A stretch of DNA of 64,000 nucleotides from Streptomyces bambusae. GTDB taxonomy: Bacteria; Actinomycetota; Actinomycetes; Streptomycetales; Streptomycetaceae. The notes beneath the pieces are model-generated. The model was not told the origin of the DNA. It saw only the letters and a program-made list of their open reading frames with translations, and searched no databases. Shown piece by piece: positions 43,872 to 52,468 of this stretch. Position numbers and translations under genes: made by a program. Position 1 is the stretch's first letter, and each line of letters begins with the position of its first letter. The DNA is taken from the NCBI RefSeq assembly GCF_019400985.1, contig NZ_WTFF01000001.1, positions 44,651 through 108,650 on the forward strand, in the 5' to 3' direction.

Positions 43872-45104
43872 TCAGCGGTAGGTGCCGTGCGCCGCGGTCA
43901 GTTCGGCGAGGCGGCCGTGGGCGAGCGCGCGGGCGGCGGTGCGGGGCGAGGTGCCCTCGGCCGCGGCCCGGTCCAGGACGAGCGTGACGAGCTCCCGGAT
44001 CGAGGAGCGCACCTTGGCGTAGGCCTCCTCCGCGGCCGGGCCAATGTCGCCGAACAAGGTCCACCACCACCACGCATTTGTACCGGAGTTGGCGACGATG
44101 TCGGGAAGGACCGTGATGCCGCGGGCAGCCAGGAGCGGCTCGGCCTCCGGCACCACGGGCAGGTTCGCCGCCTCGGCCACGTACCGCGCCGTGACCCGGG
44201 CCTGGTCGTCGGGGCCGATCGCGTAGGAGACCGCCGCCGGGACCAGGACCTCCGCGTCTGTGGCGAGCCAGGCATCGCCGGGCAGCCGGGCGTCCCCGGG
44301 ACGCAGGGCGGACCGGGACACGACGCCACGGGAGTCGCGGGCGGCGAGCAGAGCCTCGACGTCGAGCCCGTCCGGATTGGCGATGGTGCCGCAGGCGTCG
44401 GCGACCGCGACCACCGCCAGTCCGGCGCGATCCAGGAAACGGGCGGTGGCACCGCCCATGGTGCCCATGCCCTGGATGGCGACCCGCGTGCCCCGGCGCG
44501 GCACGCCATCACGATCGAGGGCGGTGAGCACCGCTTCGGCGACTCCGCAGCCGCCGACGAGCTCGTCGAGTCCGATGCTGTCGTCCTCGACCGCGAAGGC
44601 GGCCGCGAGGCGGGCGCGCGCCTCCGCCTCGTCGGCCAGCAGAGGGAACACCGCCTGCACCGAGCTGGTCAGCCCGGCGTCCCGCACGGCCCGGTCGATG
44701 TCCGTCTGCCGCAGTCCGAGGTCCTCCCCGGTCGTCCAGAAGCGTTCGACGTACGGCGTCATGGCTCGCAGGTAGCGAACGAGGATCCCGTACGCCTCGG
44801 GTTCGGCCGGGTCGCAGTCGATGCCGCCCTTGGCACCGCCGAGCGGCACGTAGCGGGCGCCCGCGTCGTAGTGCAAGGCCTCCTTCAGCGACATCCCCGC
44901 AGCGAGTTCACCGACCTCGGCGAGGGTGCAGCCCTCGCGCATGCGCAGGCCGCCGCTAGCGACACCGCGGACGAGCCCGTCGATGACCAGGTAGCCGCTC
45001 CGGCCCGTGACATGGTCCCTCCAGGTCGTGTGCAGCAGCGGCGTTCGCGGGCCGGCAGCGAGGTCGGACGGACACAGGCGGTTGACGGTCGGGCCGGTAC
45101 TCAT
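43872..45104 (-). CDS. Glu/Leu/Phe/Val dehydrogenase family protein
   Basis: The 410-residue NAD(P)-dependent amino-acid dehydrogenase has the conserved catalytic stretch LGGAKGGIDCDP with the substrate Lys at about residue 93. It also has a Rossmann motif VAIQGMGTMGGATARFLDRA at about 206-225 and VLPDIVANSGTNAWWWW. It would interconvert an amino acid with its 2-oxo acid and ammonia. The ATG overlaps the stop of the decarboxylase gene upstream (ATGA), so the 2-oxo acid formed here is plausibly the substrate of that enzyme. The fragment of transposase lies just beyond its end. Confidence 0.82.
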   Translation of the reverse strand: MSTGPTVNRLCPSDLAAGPRTPLLHTTWRDHVTGRSGYLVIDGLVRGVASGGLRMREGCTLAEVGELAAGMSLKEALHYDAGARYVPLGGAKGGIDCDPAEPEAYGILVRYLRAMTPYVERFWTTGEDLGLRQTDIDRAVRDAGLTSSVQAVFPLLADEAEARARLAAAFAVEDDSIGLDELVGGCGVAEAVLTALDRDGVPRRGTRVAIQGMGTMGGATARFLDRAGLAVVAVADACGTIANPDGLDVEALLAARDSRGVVSRSALRPGDARLPGDAWLATDAEVLVPAAVSYAIGPDDQARVTARYVAEAANLPVVPEAEPLLAARGITVLPDIVANSGTNAWWWWTLFGDIGPAAEEAYAKVRSSIRELVTLVLDRAAAEGTSPRTAARALAHGRLAELTAAHGTYR

Positions 45105-46810
45105 GCTCGGGTCTCCTCGGGTACGACGATGACGGTGGGTCCGGGGGTGCACAGCGCGGTCGCGAGCGCGGCCGCCAGCTCCCGCGGTGTGCGGGCGACT
45201 GCGCCGTTGCCCCCGTAGGCACGGGCCAGCGCGGGCAGATCCGGGGACGGCAGGTCGACGGCCACCGGAGCAGCGCCGCGTGCCTCCATCTGGTTGCGGA
45301 TCTCCCCGTAGCCGCCGTTGTCGAAGACGACGACGGGGAGGGGACGGTCGAGCTGTGCGGCGGTGGCGAGTTCCTGCACGGTGAACTGGAGCCCGCCGTC
45401 GCCGCTCAGGGCGACCACCTGGCGGTCGGGACGTGCCGTCGCGGCTCCGACGGCCGCGGGGAGCGCATAGCCGAGGGTGCCGAATCCGGTGGGGTGCAGC
45501 ATCCGGCCCGGGGGGTCGAGGGGCATGTGCGGGAGGGCGCCGTAGTAGCAGGCCATGGCGCTGTCGGAGGTGATGACGGCGTCGGTGGCCAGGACGCCGC
45601 GGAGGGCGTCGAGGTACGGGACCCAGCGGGCGTCACGGGCCGCGTGTTCCGCCCGTGAGCTGCGGCGGAGCCGGTCGGCCAGGGCCACCGGAGGACGGAC
45701 GGGGCCGGGGACAGGGGCGGGACCGGAACCGAGGGCCCGCGCAGCGGATGCGGGGGAGTCGGAGACAGCGACGGGTGCCCGCGGCGGCTCCGCGACGTGG
45801 CGGAGCAGATCGTCGAGCACCGTCGCCGCATCACCGGTCAGCGGGATGTCCGCGGGCGGGTCGGCGTACATCCGGTCGGGGTCGATGTCGATCCTGATGA
45901 GGACGCCGCCCGGCGCCGGCGGCGGCCGCCAGAAGTCGGACTCCGCGAGTTCGGTGCCCACCGCCACGACGGTGTCGCAGTCGGCGAGCCACTTCTGGAC
46001 GGTTCCGGTGTGCAGAGCGACCCCGAGGGACAGCGGATGCGACTCCGCGACCGTGCCCTTGCCGTTGGCCGTGGTGACGACCGGGGCGCCGAGGAGTTCG
46101 GCGAGCCGGGTGCACGCCGGCCCAGCCGCGCGGGCCCCGCCGCCCACGACCAGGGCCGTGCGACCGGCCCGGCGCAACTGGTGTGCGGCCCGGAGCAGTT
46201 CGCCGGCGTCGGCGCGGGCGGGTGCGGCCGGTGCCGTGCGCCGCGGCCGTGTCGTGACGGGCCCGGACTCCTCCAGGAGGTCGAGCGGTATCTCGATGTG
46301 CACGGGCCGGGGCCGGCCGGTGCGGAACGAGGTGAAGGCGCGGGCGACCGCCGTGTCGATCTCCCCGACGGAGGTGACGCGGTGACTGAAGGCGGTGACC
46401 GCCTCCATCGCCCGCTGCTGGCCGGGGGTCTCGTGCAGCCGCCCGGTGGGCAGCGCTGGGTGCCGCAGCGGCATCCCCGGCGACAGGACGAGCAGCGGGA
46501 CGCTGTCGGAGTAGGCCTGGCCGACGGCCGCGACCGTGTTGAGGAGGCCGGGCCCCGTCGTGGTCAGGACGACGCCGGGGCGGCCGCTGGTACGGGCGTA
46601 GCCGTCTGCCGCGTAGGCGGCGCCCTGCTCGTGACGGGTGGTCACCGGGTGGACTCCGTAGGGGCGGAGGTGGGCGTACACCTCCAGGTTGTGGGTGCCC
46701 GGTATGCCGAAGAGCACGCCGACCCCGTGTGCGGCGAGGGCCCGGGCCACGGCCCGGCCGCCCGTCATGGTCGTCACGGTGTCGGTACCGGCGGCCGGCT
46801 GGGATGGCAT
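45101..46810 (-). CDS. Thiamin-diphosphate 2-oxo-acid decarboxylase (5-guanidino-2-oxopentanoate decarboxylase-like)
   Basis: This 569-residue ThDP enzyme has an N-terminal PYR domain with catalytic Glu in TTRHEQGAAYAADGYA and TGPGLLNTVAAVGQAYSDS. A central domain (VVTTANGKGTVAESHPLSLG) follows, then a C-terminal PP domain with the metal motif ALSGDGGLQFTVQELATA and downstream VVFDNGGYGEI. The overall look is of acetolactate-synthase-like enzymes that decarboxylate 5-guanidino-2-oxopentanoate; the substrate is inferred. Coupled to the amino-acid dehydrogenase gene, it could turn an amino acid such as arginine into an aldehyde used as an acyl starter for the nearby PKS. Confidence 0.72.
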   Translation of the reverse strand: MPSQPAAGTDTVTTMTGGRAVARALAAHGVGVLFGIPGTHNLEVYAHLRPYGVHPVTTRHEQGAAYAADGYARTSGRPGVVLTTTGPGLLNTVAAVGQAYSDSVPLLVLSPGMPLRHPALPTGRLHETPGQQRAMEAVTAFSHRVTSVGEIDTAVARAFTSFRTGRPRPVHIEIPLDLLEESGPVTTRPRRTAPAAPARADAGELLRAAHQLRRAGRTALVVGGGARAAGPACTRLAELLGAPVVTTANGKGTVAESHPLSLGVALHTGTVQKWLADCDTVVAVGTELAESDFWRPPPAPGGVLIRIDIDPDRMYADPPADIPLTGDAATVLDDLLRHVAEPPRAPVAVSDSPASAARALGSGPAPVPGPVRPPVALADRLRRSSRAEHAARDARWVPYLDALRGVLATDAVITSDSAMACYYGALPHMPLDPPGRMLHPTGFGTLGYALPAAVGAATARPDRQVVALSGDGGLQFTVQELATAAQLDRPLPVVVFDNGGYGEIRNQMEARGAAPVAVDLPSPDLPALARAYGGNGAVARTPRELAAALATALCTPGPTVIVVPEETRA

Positions 46811-47108
46811 GGGCAGGCTGCTCTCTCCGTCGCTGGGGGTGGCAGCGGAACCGCGGTCGAGCCGCGGGCCGCACGGGGGATGGCGTGGGACGGGCGGCCG
46901 AAGAACACTCCGTCGAGATCGCTCCCCTGCACCATAACCCCTGATGGGAGCGGAGTTGACGGCCCCTCACCAGCGTACGCCGTCCGGTCGCGGCGGGTCG
47001 TCGGAAGGGTGACCCGGCGCTCCTCCGGCAGAGGGATGCGACCCGCGGCGGCGGCGTGGTGGGGTCGGACCCGAGAGAGCCGCGAGGGCCCGCGACAGGA
47101 GGCGAGGT
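46811..47108. promoter_or_regulatory. Divergent promoter region between decarboxylase and PhyH genes
   Basis: About 300 bases without a gene separate two divergently transcribed genes, so promoters for both must lie here. I see no strong inverted repeat or conserved operator. A GGAGG near 47097 belongs to the PhyH gene. Confidence 0.5.
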
Positions 47109-48023
47109 GTGCGCGTGGTGACAGCGGCGGAGGGAACGACGCGGGCGGGGGACGGACCCGCCGCGGCACGCATTCCCGTGTTCGGCGCGCCCTACGACTG
47201 GGACCCGATCGACGACGCGGTCCGGCGGCACGGAGCGGCGGTCGTGTCCGGCCTGATCGGGACGGATCAGGTGGCCGGGTTCAACCGCGAGGTGGACGAC
47301 TGGATCGCGGCGGACGCGGGGCGGCTGGCGCCGGAGACCGAGTCGGAGCGGTACAACCTGTTCCTCGGTCGCCGGACGCTGCGCATCCACGCGCTGCCCG
47401 CCAAGATCGAGGCATCCCACGATTTGATCACTCACCCCGAGGTGCTGGGCTGTGTGGAGCGCCTGTTGTCGCACTGGTCGAACGGCGCGTTGCTGAGCGC
47501 TGCCGAGGTGATCCAGATCGGTCCGGGCGAGTCCTCGCAGCTGCTCCACCGCGACACCGCGTCGTGGTGGCCGCACCTGGAGCGTAGCGAACACCCCTGG
47601 AACGTCAGCGCGATGATCGCGCTGACCCGGTTCACCGAGGAGAACGGGGCGACCCGGGTGGTGCCCGACAGCTACGACTGGCCGCTGGAGCGGCGCCCGC
47701 ACCCGTCCCAGATCCGCCGGGCGGTCATGGAGCCGGGCGACGTCCTGTTCTTCCGCGGCGACCTGCTGCACGGCGGCGGCGCCAACCGCACGGCGAGCCA
47801 GGACCGGCGCGGGGTGACCCTGAGCTACTGCGCGGGCTGGTTGCGGCCGGTGGACAACATCATGCTGGCCATCCCCCCGGCCCGGGCGGCGAGCCTGTCC
47901 GACGAGCTGCTGTCCATGCTCGGCTACACCGCCCACGACTCGACCGGCATCCGCGGCGGTCTGGTGGGCACGTACGACTACACGGACCCGCTGCGGGCGC
48001 TGCGCAGCGGCGAACTGCACTGA
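47109..48023 (+). CDS. Phytanoyl-CoA dioxygenase (PhyH) family oxygenase
   Basis: This 304-residue Fe(II)/2-oxoglutarate oxygenase has the metal triad H147-x-D149 in SQLLHRDTASWWP and H221 in FFRGDLLHGGGANRT. An Arg follows a few residues on for 2-oxoglutarate. PhyH enzymes hydroxylate fatty acyl chains or amino acids. Within this cluster it may hydroxylate the acyl chain or peptide. GTG at 47109 has GGAGG upstream. It is the only plus-strand gene among minus-strand cluster genes. Confidence 0.82.
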   Translation: MRVVTAAEGTTRAGDGPAAARIPVFGAPYDWDPIDDAVRRHGAAVVSGLIGTDQVAGFNREVDDWIAADAGRLAPETESERYNLFLGRRTLRIHALPAKIEASHDLITHPEVLGCVERLLSHWSNGALLSAAEVIQIGPGESSQLLHRDTASWWPHLERSEHPWNVSAMIALTRFTEENGATRVVPDSYDWPLERRPHPSQIRRAVMEPGDVLFFRGDLLHGGGANRTASQDRRGVTLSYCAGWLRPVDNIMLAIPPARAASLSDELLSMLGYTAHDSTGIRGGLVGTYDYTDPLRALRSGELH

Positions 48024-48097
48024 GCGACACGGCCACTGAGCGGTACGGTCCCGGGCCCACCGGCCGCAGGCCGTCCGGGGTGCCGGGGGTCCGCCGA

Positions 48098-48577
48098 TCA
48101 GGCCGGGCCCGCTCCCTCGTCCACCGGGTCGGTGGGCCCTCCCGGGCCCAGAACGACAGTGACCACGGTGCACACGTCGCCACCCCGCTCGTCGCATACG
48201 TCACTGCGCAGCGTCAGCCGGTCGTAGCCCCCGACCCGCTCCAGCCGCTCCAGCACCGAGCGCGTGGACAGCAGGTCCCCCGCGACGACCGGACGGTGCT
48301 GGACGACGCGTTGCGAGTGGTGGATCATCTGCCCGCCGTCGAAGCCGAACCCGGGGTCCTCCAGCAGGATCCGGGTCACCATCCCCGCCACCGTCACCAC
48401 GAAGGTGGGGGGCGCGATGATGTCGGGGTAGCCCAGTGCACGGGCGGCGGCCGGGTCCCGGTAGACCGGGTTGGGGTCGCCGACGGCCTCAGCGAAGGCG
48501 CGGATGTCGGTCCTCGTGGCGAGGTACGGCTCCGCACTCCGGTAGGGCCTTCCGGTGTACGTGGCGTCGGGGGCCAT
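48098..48577 (-). CDS. MaoC-like (3R)-hydroxyacyl dehydratase
   Basis: The 159-residue hot-dog protein resembles the FAS1_DH/HadA-type N-terminal MaoC domain: YRSAEPYLATRTDIRAFAEA, then VGDPNPVYRDPAAARALGYP, DIIAPPTFVVTVAG and QRVVQHRPVVAGDLL. The D-x4-H catalytic pair of full MaoC dehydratases is not obvious, so it may need a partner subunit. It probably contributes dehydration steps in acyl-chain assembly. Second-last of the long minus-strand set, it follows the ABC permease gene. Confidence 0.72.
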   Translation of the reverse strand: MAPDATYTGRPYRSAEPYLATRTDIRAFAEAVGDPNPVYRDPAAARALGYPDIIAPPTFVVTVAGMVTRILLEDPGFGFDGGQMIHHSQRVVQHRPVVAGDLLSTRSVLERLERVGGYDRLTLRSDVCDERGGDVCTVVTVVLGPGGPTDPVDEGAGPA

Positions 48578-48602
48578 GGTTCTCCTGTTCTGGTGTGCGG
48601 GG

Positions 48603-49403
48603 TCAGCGGACGCGGCGGCGATAGGCGCGCGCGGCAAGCGGGAGGAAGACTGCCAGGATCGCGGCCGACCACAGCAGCGTCCCGGCGACCTCCCGCCCGG
48701 CGGGAGCTCCGGAGAGCAGGGCTCTGACGGCGTCGGTGGCCCAGGTGACCGGGTTGACTCCGGCCCAGATCCGGACCCAGCCGGGCATGTCGTCCGTGTC
48801 GACCAGTACGGAGCTGCCGAAGGCGAGCGGGAAGAGGAACACCGTCGCCAGTGTCTGCACGCCGGAGGGGGTGCGGGCCTTGAGCCCCAGCAGGGTCCAG
48901 ATCCAGCACAGCGAGAACGCGAACACCAGGATGAGGGCTCCGGCCGCGGCCACTCCCTGGACACCGCCCGCGGGGCGGAAGCCGATCGCGGCCGCGACGG
49001 CGGTCATCACCGCGAGGGACAGCCCGTAGCGGACCAGGTCTCCCAGGACCGCGCCGAGCAGGGGGGCAGTGCGCGAGATGGGCAGGGTGCGGAACCGGTC
49101 GAACAGCCCTTTCTCCAAGTCGGTGTTGAGGGCCAGGCCGGTGCCGAGGGTCGAGAGCACCACCATCTGCACGGCGATGCCGGGCAGCGCGAAGTCCCGG
49201 TAGGTGCGCCAGTCCCCCGCCATCGCCTCGCCCATGACGAAGACGAACAGAGTGACGTAGATCAGCGGCTGGAGGACGAACCCGACGGTCTCCTCCGGCA
49301 CCGTCCGGAGCCTGCTGACGCTGCGCCGGGCCAGGGTCAGGGACTGCCTGAGGGCTGCGCGGGCAAGGCCGCCGCGGGCGGGCGTGTCAGTGTCCTGCAT
49401 CAT
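48603..49403 (-). CDS. ABC-2 type exporter permease (DrrB-like)
   Basis: The 266-residue membrane protein has six hydrophobic helices in the ABC-2 pattern, with the coupling-helix region RTVPEETVGFVLQPLIYVTL, EKGLFDRFRTLPISR and WIWTLLGLKARTPSGVQTLA. DrrB-type permeases export antibiotics and lipids. Its start overlaps the ATPase gene by 17 bases. As part of the biosynthetic cluster it is the likely product exporter and self-resistance factor. Confidence 0.83.
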   Translation of the reverse strand: MMQDTDTPARGGLARAALRQSLTLARRSVSRLRTVPEETVGFVLQPLIYVTLFVFVMGEAMAGDWRTYRDFALPGIAVQMVVLSTLGTGLALNTDLEKGLFDRFRTLPISRTAPLLGAVLGDLVRYGLSLAVMTAVAAAIGFRPAGGVQGVAAAGALILVFAFSLCWIWTLLGLKARTPSGVQTLATVFLFPLAFGSSVLVDTDDMPGWVRIWAGVNPVTWATDAVRALLSGAPAGREVAGTLLWSAAILAVFLPLAARAYRRRVR

Positions 49404-50391
49404 CCGCGGCTCCTTCCGCGAGGGCGCCGGCCCGGGGCCGGCCGGTCAGCGCCAGGAACACCTCGTCCAGGCTCGGATAGCCCAGCGATATCTCGCCGAC
49501 GACGAGACCGGCGTCCATCAGCCGTCGGGCGACGTCGGGGAACGCGGCGGCTTCGTCCAGGTTCATGCGCACGACGTCCCCGTCGGCCGCGGCCGGCCGG
49601 CCGGTGAGCGCGGTGGCGGCCCGTGCGACGGCGTCGGCGCGGGACCGGTCGGGCGGGTGGAACTCCACCCGGTGCCCGCCGACGCGCTGCTTCAGCTGCC
49701 GGGGCGGGCCGGTGACGACCACGCGGCCCCGGTCCAGGACCACGACGTCGTCGGCGAGCCGGTCCGCCTCCTCCAGGTACTGCGTGGTGAGGAGGACGGT
49801 GGTGCCCTTGGCCACGACGTCCAGGACCAGGCTCCACAGCTCTCCCCGGCTGCGCGGGTCGAGGCCGGTGGTCGGCTCGTCGAGGAACAGCACACGGGGG
49901 CGCCGCACCAGGCAGGCGGCGAGGTCCAGGCGCCGGCGCATGCCGCCGGAGTAGGTCCGTACGAGCCGCCCGGCGGCCTCCGACAGACCCAGCAGGTCCA
50001 GCAGCTCCGCCGCCCGGCTCCGGGCCGCCTGCCGGGAGAACCCGCCCAGCCGCGCCACCATGACCAGGTTCTGGGTGCCCGTCATCAGGTCGTCGACGGC
50101 CGTGAACTGGCCGGTCACGCCGATGGCGGCACGGACCCGGCCGGCCTCGCGGACGACGTCGTACCCGGCCACGGAGGCTCGGCCCGAGTCGGGGGGCAGC
50201 AGGGTGGTGAGGGTCCGCACCACGGTGGTCTTGCCCGCGCCGTTGGGGCCGAGCAGGCACAGCACGCTGCCCTCCGGCGCGGCCAGGCTGACTCCGTCCA
50301 GCGCGAGGGCCCCGCCGAACCGCTTGACGAGGCCGTCCGCCACGATGGCGGGCGCCGCCCGGTCAGCCACCGATGGCATGGACACCACCAT
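49387..50391 (-). CDS. ABC exporter ATPase (DrrA-like)
   Basis: The 334-residue ATPase has Walker A LLGPNGAGKTTVVRTL at about 45-60, the Q-loop GVTGQFTAVDDLMTG, signature TYSGGMRRRLDLAACL, Walker B PRVLFLDEPTTGLDPRSRG and a C-terminal DrrA-type extension (LGYPSLDEVFLALTGR). It powers the adjacent permease. ATG at 50391 lies inside the end of the FabI-like gene (29-base overlap); ATG at 50379 is an alternative. Confidence 0.88.
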   Translation of the reverse strand: MVVSMPSVADRAAPAIVADGLVKRFGGALALDGVSLAAPEGSVLCLLGPNGAGKTTVVRTLTTLLPPDSGRASVAGYDVVREAGRVRAAIGVTGQFTAVDDLMTGTQNLVMVARLGGFSRQAARSRAAELLDLLGLSEAAGRLVRTYSGGMRRRLDLAACLVRRPRVLFLDEPTTGLDPRSRGELWSLVLDVVAKGTTVLLTTQYLEEADRLADDVVVLDRGRVVVTGPPRQLKQRVGGHRVEFHPPDRSRADAVARAATALTGRPAAADGDVVRMNLDEAAAFPDVARRLMDAGLVVGEISLGYPSLDEVFLALTGRPRAGALAEGAADDAGH

Positions 50392-51124
50392 CGACGTGGA
50401 CGATCTCCCCGGTCGTGGCGGGGAACCAGTCCGACAGCAGGGCCGCGCAGGCGCGGGCCGTCGGCTCGAAGTCGTCTCCGCGCCAGCCCAGTGGCGCCGT
50501 CTCGTCCCATCCGTCGGTCTCGAAGCCGGGGACGCTGCGCGCGGCCACGCTCCGCAGGGGGCCCGCCGCGACGAGGTTGACCCGGATGCCGCGGGGGCCG
50601 AGGTCGCGGGCGAGGTAGCGGGAGCAGGCCTCGAGGCCTGCCTTGGCCACGCCCATCCAGTCGTAGCCCGCCCAGGTGCGGGAGGCGTCGTAGTCCAGGC
50701 CCACGATGGATCCGCCGGGACCCATCAGCGGCAGGCACGCCATCGACAGTGACTTCAGCGAGTAGGTCGACACGTGCAGCGCGGTGGCGACGTCCGGCCA
50801 CGGGGTGTGGAGGAAGTTGCCGCCGAGGGCGGACTGCGGGGCGAACGCGATGGCGTGGAGCACCCCGTCGAGGCCGTCCACGTGCTCACGCACGCGTTCG
50901 GCCAGCGAATCCGTCTGTTCCGGGTCCGTGACGTCGAGCTCCAGGACCGGAGCAGGCCGCGGGAGCCGCTGGGCGATGCGCCGGACCAGGCTCATCCGCC
51001 CGTAGCCGGTCAGGACGACCTCGGCGCCCTCCTGCTGGGCGACGCGGGCCACGTGGAAGGCGATGGAGGCGTCGGTGAGGACGCCGGTGACGAGAAGGCG
51101 CTTCCCGGTGAGGATGCCCATCAT
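50363..51124 (-). CDS. FabI/InhA-like enoyl-ACP reductase
   Basis: This 253-residue short-chain reductase has the FabI cofactor site GKRLLVTGVLTDASIAFHVA, the LHAIAFAPQSALGG loop, and the catalytic Y154-x6-K161 in GYDWMGVAKAGL followed by RDLGPRGIRVNLVAAGPL. These mark it as an InhA-type enoyl reductase rather than FabG. The type I PKS of this cluster has no ER domain, so this enzyme is a natural trans-acting reductase for a saturated chain. ATG at 51124 has AAAGAGAA upstream. Confidence 0.85.
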   Translation of the reverse strand: MMGILTGKRLLVTGVLTDASIAFHVARVAQQEGAEVVLTGYGRMSLVRRIAQRLPRPAPVLELDVTDPEQTDSLAERVREHVDGLDGVLHAIAFAPQSALGGNFLHTPWPDVATALHVSTYSLKSLSMACLPLMGPGGSIVGLDYDASRTWAGYDWMGVAKAGLEACSRYLARDLGPRGIRVNLVAAGPLRSVAARSVPGFETDGWDETAPLGWRGDDFEPTARACAALLSDWFPATTGEIVHVDGGVHAIGG

Positions 51125-51156
51125 GTTCTCTTTCGGGTCGGAGCGGTCGGCCGGTG

Positions 51157-51861
51157 TCACATGCCCATGGAGGAGCCGCCGTCGACCGGCAGGACGGCAC
51201 CGGTGACGTAGGCGGCGTCGTCGCTCGCCAGGAACCTGACGGCATGCGCGACTTCCTCGGGGGCGGCGCTCCGGCCGAGCGGGATGTCCCGGACGTACTG
51301 CTCCAGGAGCTCGGCAGGCAGACCGGCGGTCATGTCGGTGTCGATGAGCCCGGGCGCGACGATGTTGACGGTGATCCCTCGCGGGCCGAGCTCACGGGCG
51401 AGGCTGCGGCCGAAGCCGATCAGGCCTGCCTTCGAGGCCGAGTAGTTCGTCTGGCCGGCCGCCCCTTGGAGGGCGACCACGGACGAGACGAGCACGATGC
51501 GGCCGTAGCGAGCGCGCACCATGCCCCGTAGCGCGCGCTTGACGATGCGGTATGCACCGGTGAGGTTGGTGTCGAGGACGGAGGTGAAGGCCTCCTCGGG
51601 CATGCGGGCGAGCAACTGGTCCTTGACGATGCCCGCGTTGACGACCAGGACCTCGACGCTGCCCTGACTCGCCTCCACCTCGGCGAAGGCCCGGGTCACC
51701 TGCTCGGGGTCGGTGATGTCGCAGACCACGCCGGGCAGGCCGGCGGGCGGCTCGCCGGTGCGGTACGTGACCGTCACCCGCTCGCCCGCCGACTGCAGGG
51801 ACCGGGCGACGGCGAGACCGATCCCCCGGTTCCCGCCGACGACCAGACAGGAGCGGCTCAT
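51157..51861 (-). CDS. FabG-like 3-oxoacyl-ACP reductase
   Basis: This 234-residue SDR has the cofactor motif LVVGGNRGIGLAVARSLQSA, the NAG motif (LVVNAGIVKDQLL), the catalytic Ser and Tyr-x3-Lys in VSSVVALQGA and TNYSASKAGLIG, and a C-terminal GAVLPVDGGSSMGM. It reduces 3-oxoacyl-ACP with NADPH. It lies with FabI, MaoC and a discrete ketosynthase, giving a complete set of type II fatty-acid-cycle activities. Its ATG has GGAGGAG upstream. Confidence 0.87.
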   Translation of the reverse strand: MSRSCLVVGGNRGIGLAVARSLQSAGERVTVTYRTGEPPAGLPGVVCDITDPEQVTRAFAEVEASQGSVEVLVVNAGIVKDQLLARMPEEAFTSVLDTNLTGAYRIVKRALRGMVRARYGRIVLVSSVVALQGAAGQTNYSASKAGLIGFGRSLARELGPRGITVNIVAPGLIDTDMTAGLPAELLEQYVRDIPLGRSAAPEEVAHAVRFLASDDAAYVTGAVLPVDGGSSMGM

Positions 51862-51890
51862 GGTTTCTCCTCCTCTCGGTCGCGCCGCGC

Positions 51891-52346
51891 TCAGCGTGCG
51901 GATCCGGCGTGGCTCGCCAGCCGGTCCGCGATGTGCGGGTTGAGCTCGTAGCGCTCCAGCACCTCCCGAGGGAGGTCCCGGGCACCGCTGACGGTGCCTA
52001 TGCAGGAGGCCGCACCGCACAGGCAGGCGAAGGGGCCGACCATCTCCCACTCGGTCGTCGGGTAGAAGAACGTCAGCTCCTCGCCCGCGGCGATCGGGCG
52101 CAGTGCCACCACCTGGAGCCGGACGGTGTCGACATGGGTGTTCGGGTCGCAGGAGTGGTTGAGGTGGCGCACCCGGGGGCCGTCGATGTGGCGCCCGCCG
52201 ATGTCGATGGTGTAGATCGACGGCGTGTCGGCCTCGACGCACTGCCCGAGGTCGGTGACGACCTCTCCGGCGGCCAGGTCGTGCGCGGCGGCGACTCCGT
52301 TGCCGTAGCTGAGGTCGTGCAGGGGGGTGAGCGTGTCGTGCTGCAT
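51891..52346 (-). CDS. SET-domain protein methyltransferase
   Basis: The 151-residue protein is a compact SET domain: GNGVAAAHDLAAGEVVTDLG at the start, the knot motif RHLNHSCDPNTHVDT, then IAAGEELTFFYPTTEWEM. A post-SET-like Cys cluster PFACLCGAASC follows. SET enzymes transfer methyl groups from SAM to lysine or other amines. Inside a lipopeptide cluster it could methylate a terminal amine of the starter or a protein partner; both are inferences. It lies between the PKS and fabG on the same strand. Confidence 0.8.
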   Translation of the reverse strand: MQHDTLTPLHDLSYGNGVAAAHDLAAGEVVTDLGQCVEADTPSIYTIDIGGRHIDGPRVRHLNHSCDPNTHVDTVRLQVVALRPIAAGEELTFFYPTTEWEMVGPFACLCGAASCIGTVSGARDLPREVLERYELNPHIADRLASHAGSAR

Positions 52347-52468
52347 GGTCTTCCTTCGGTTGCGCCCGCGGTCGTGGGGCCGCGGACGGGTGGTGGTGTT
52401 GCGATGCGGTCGGGGTGGGCGGTCCGTCCCAGGCGGGCGTGACTCGGCGGCCCGGTCCGGACGGCCCG

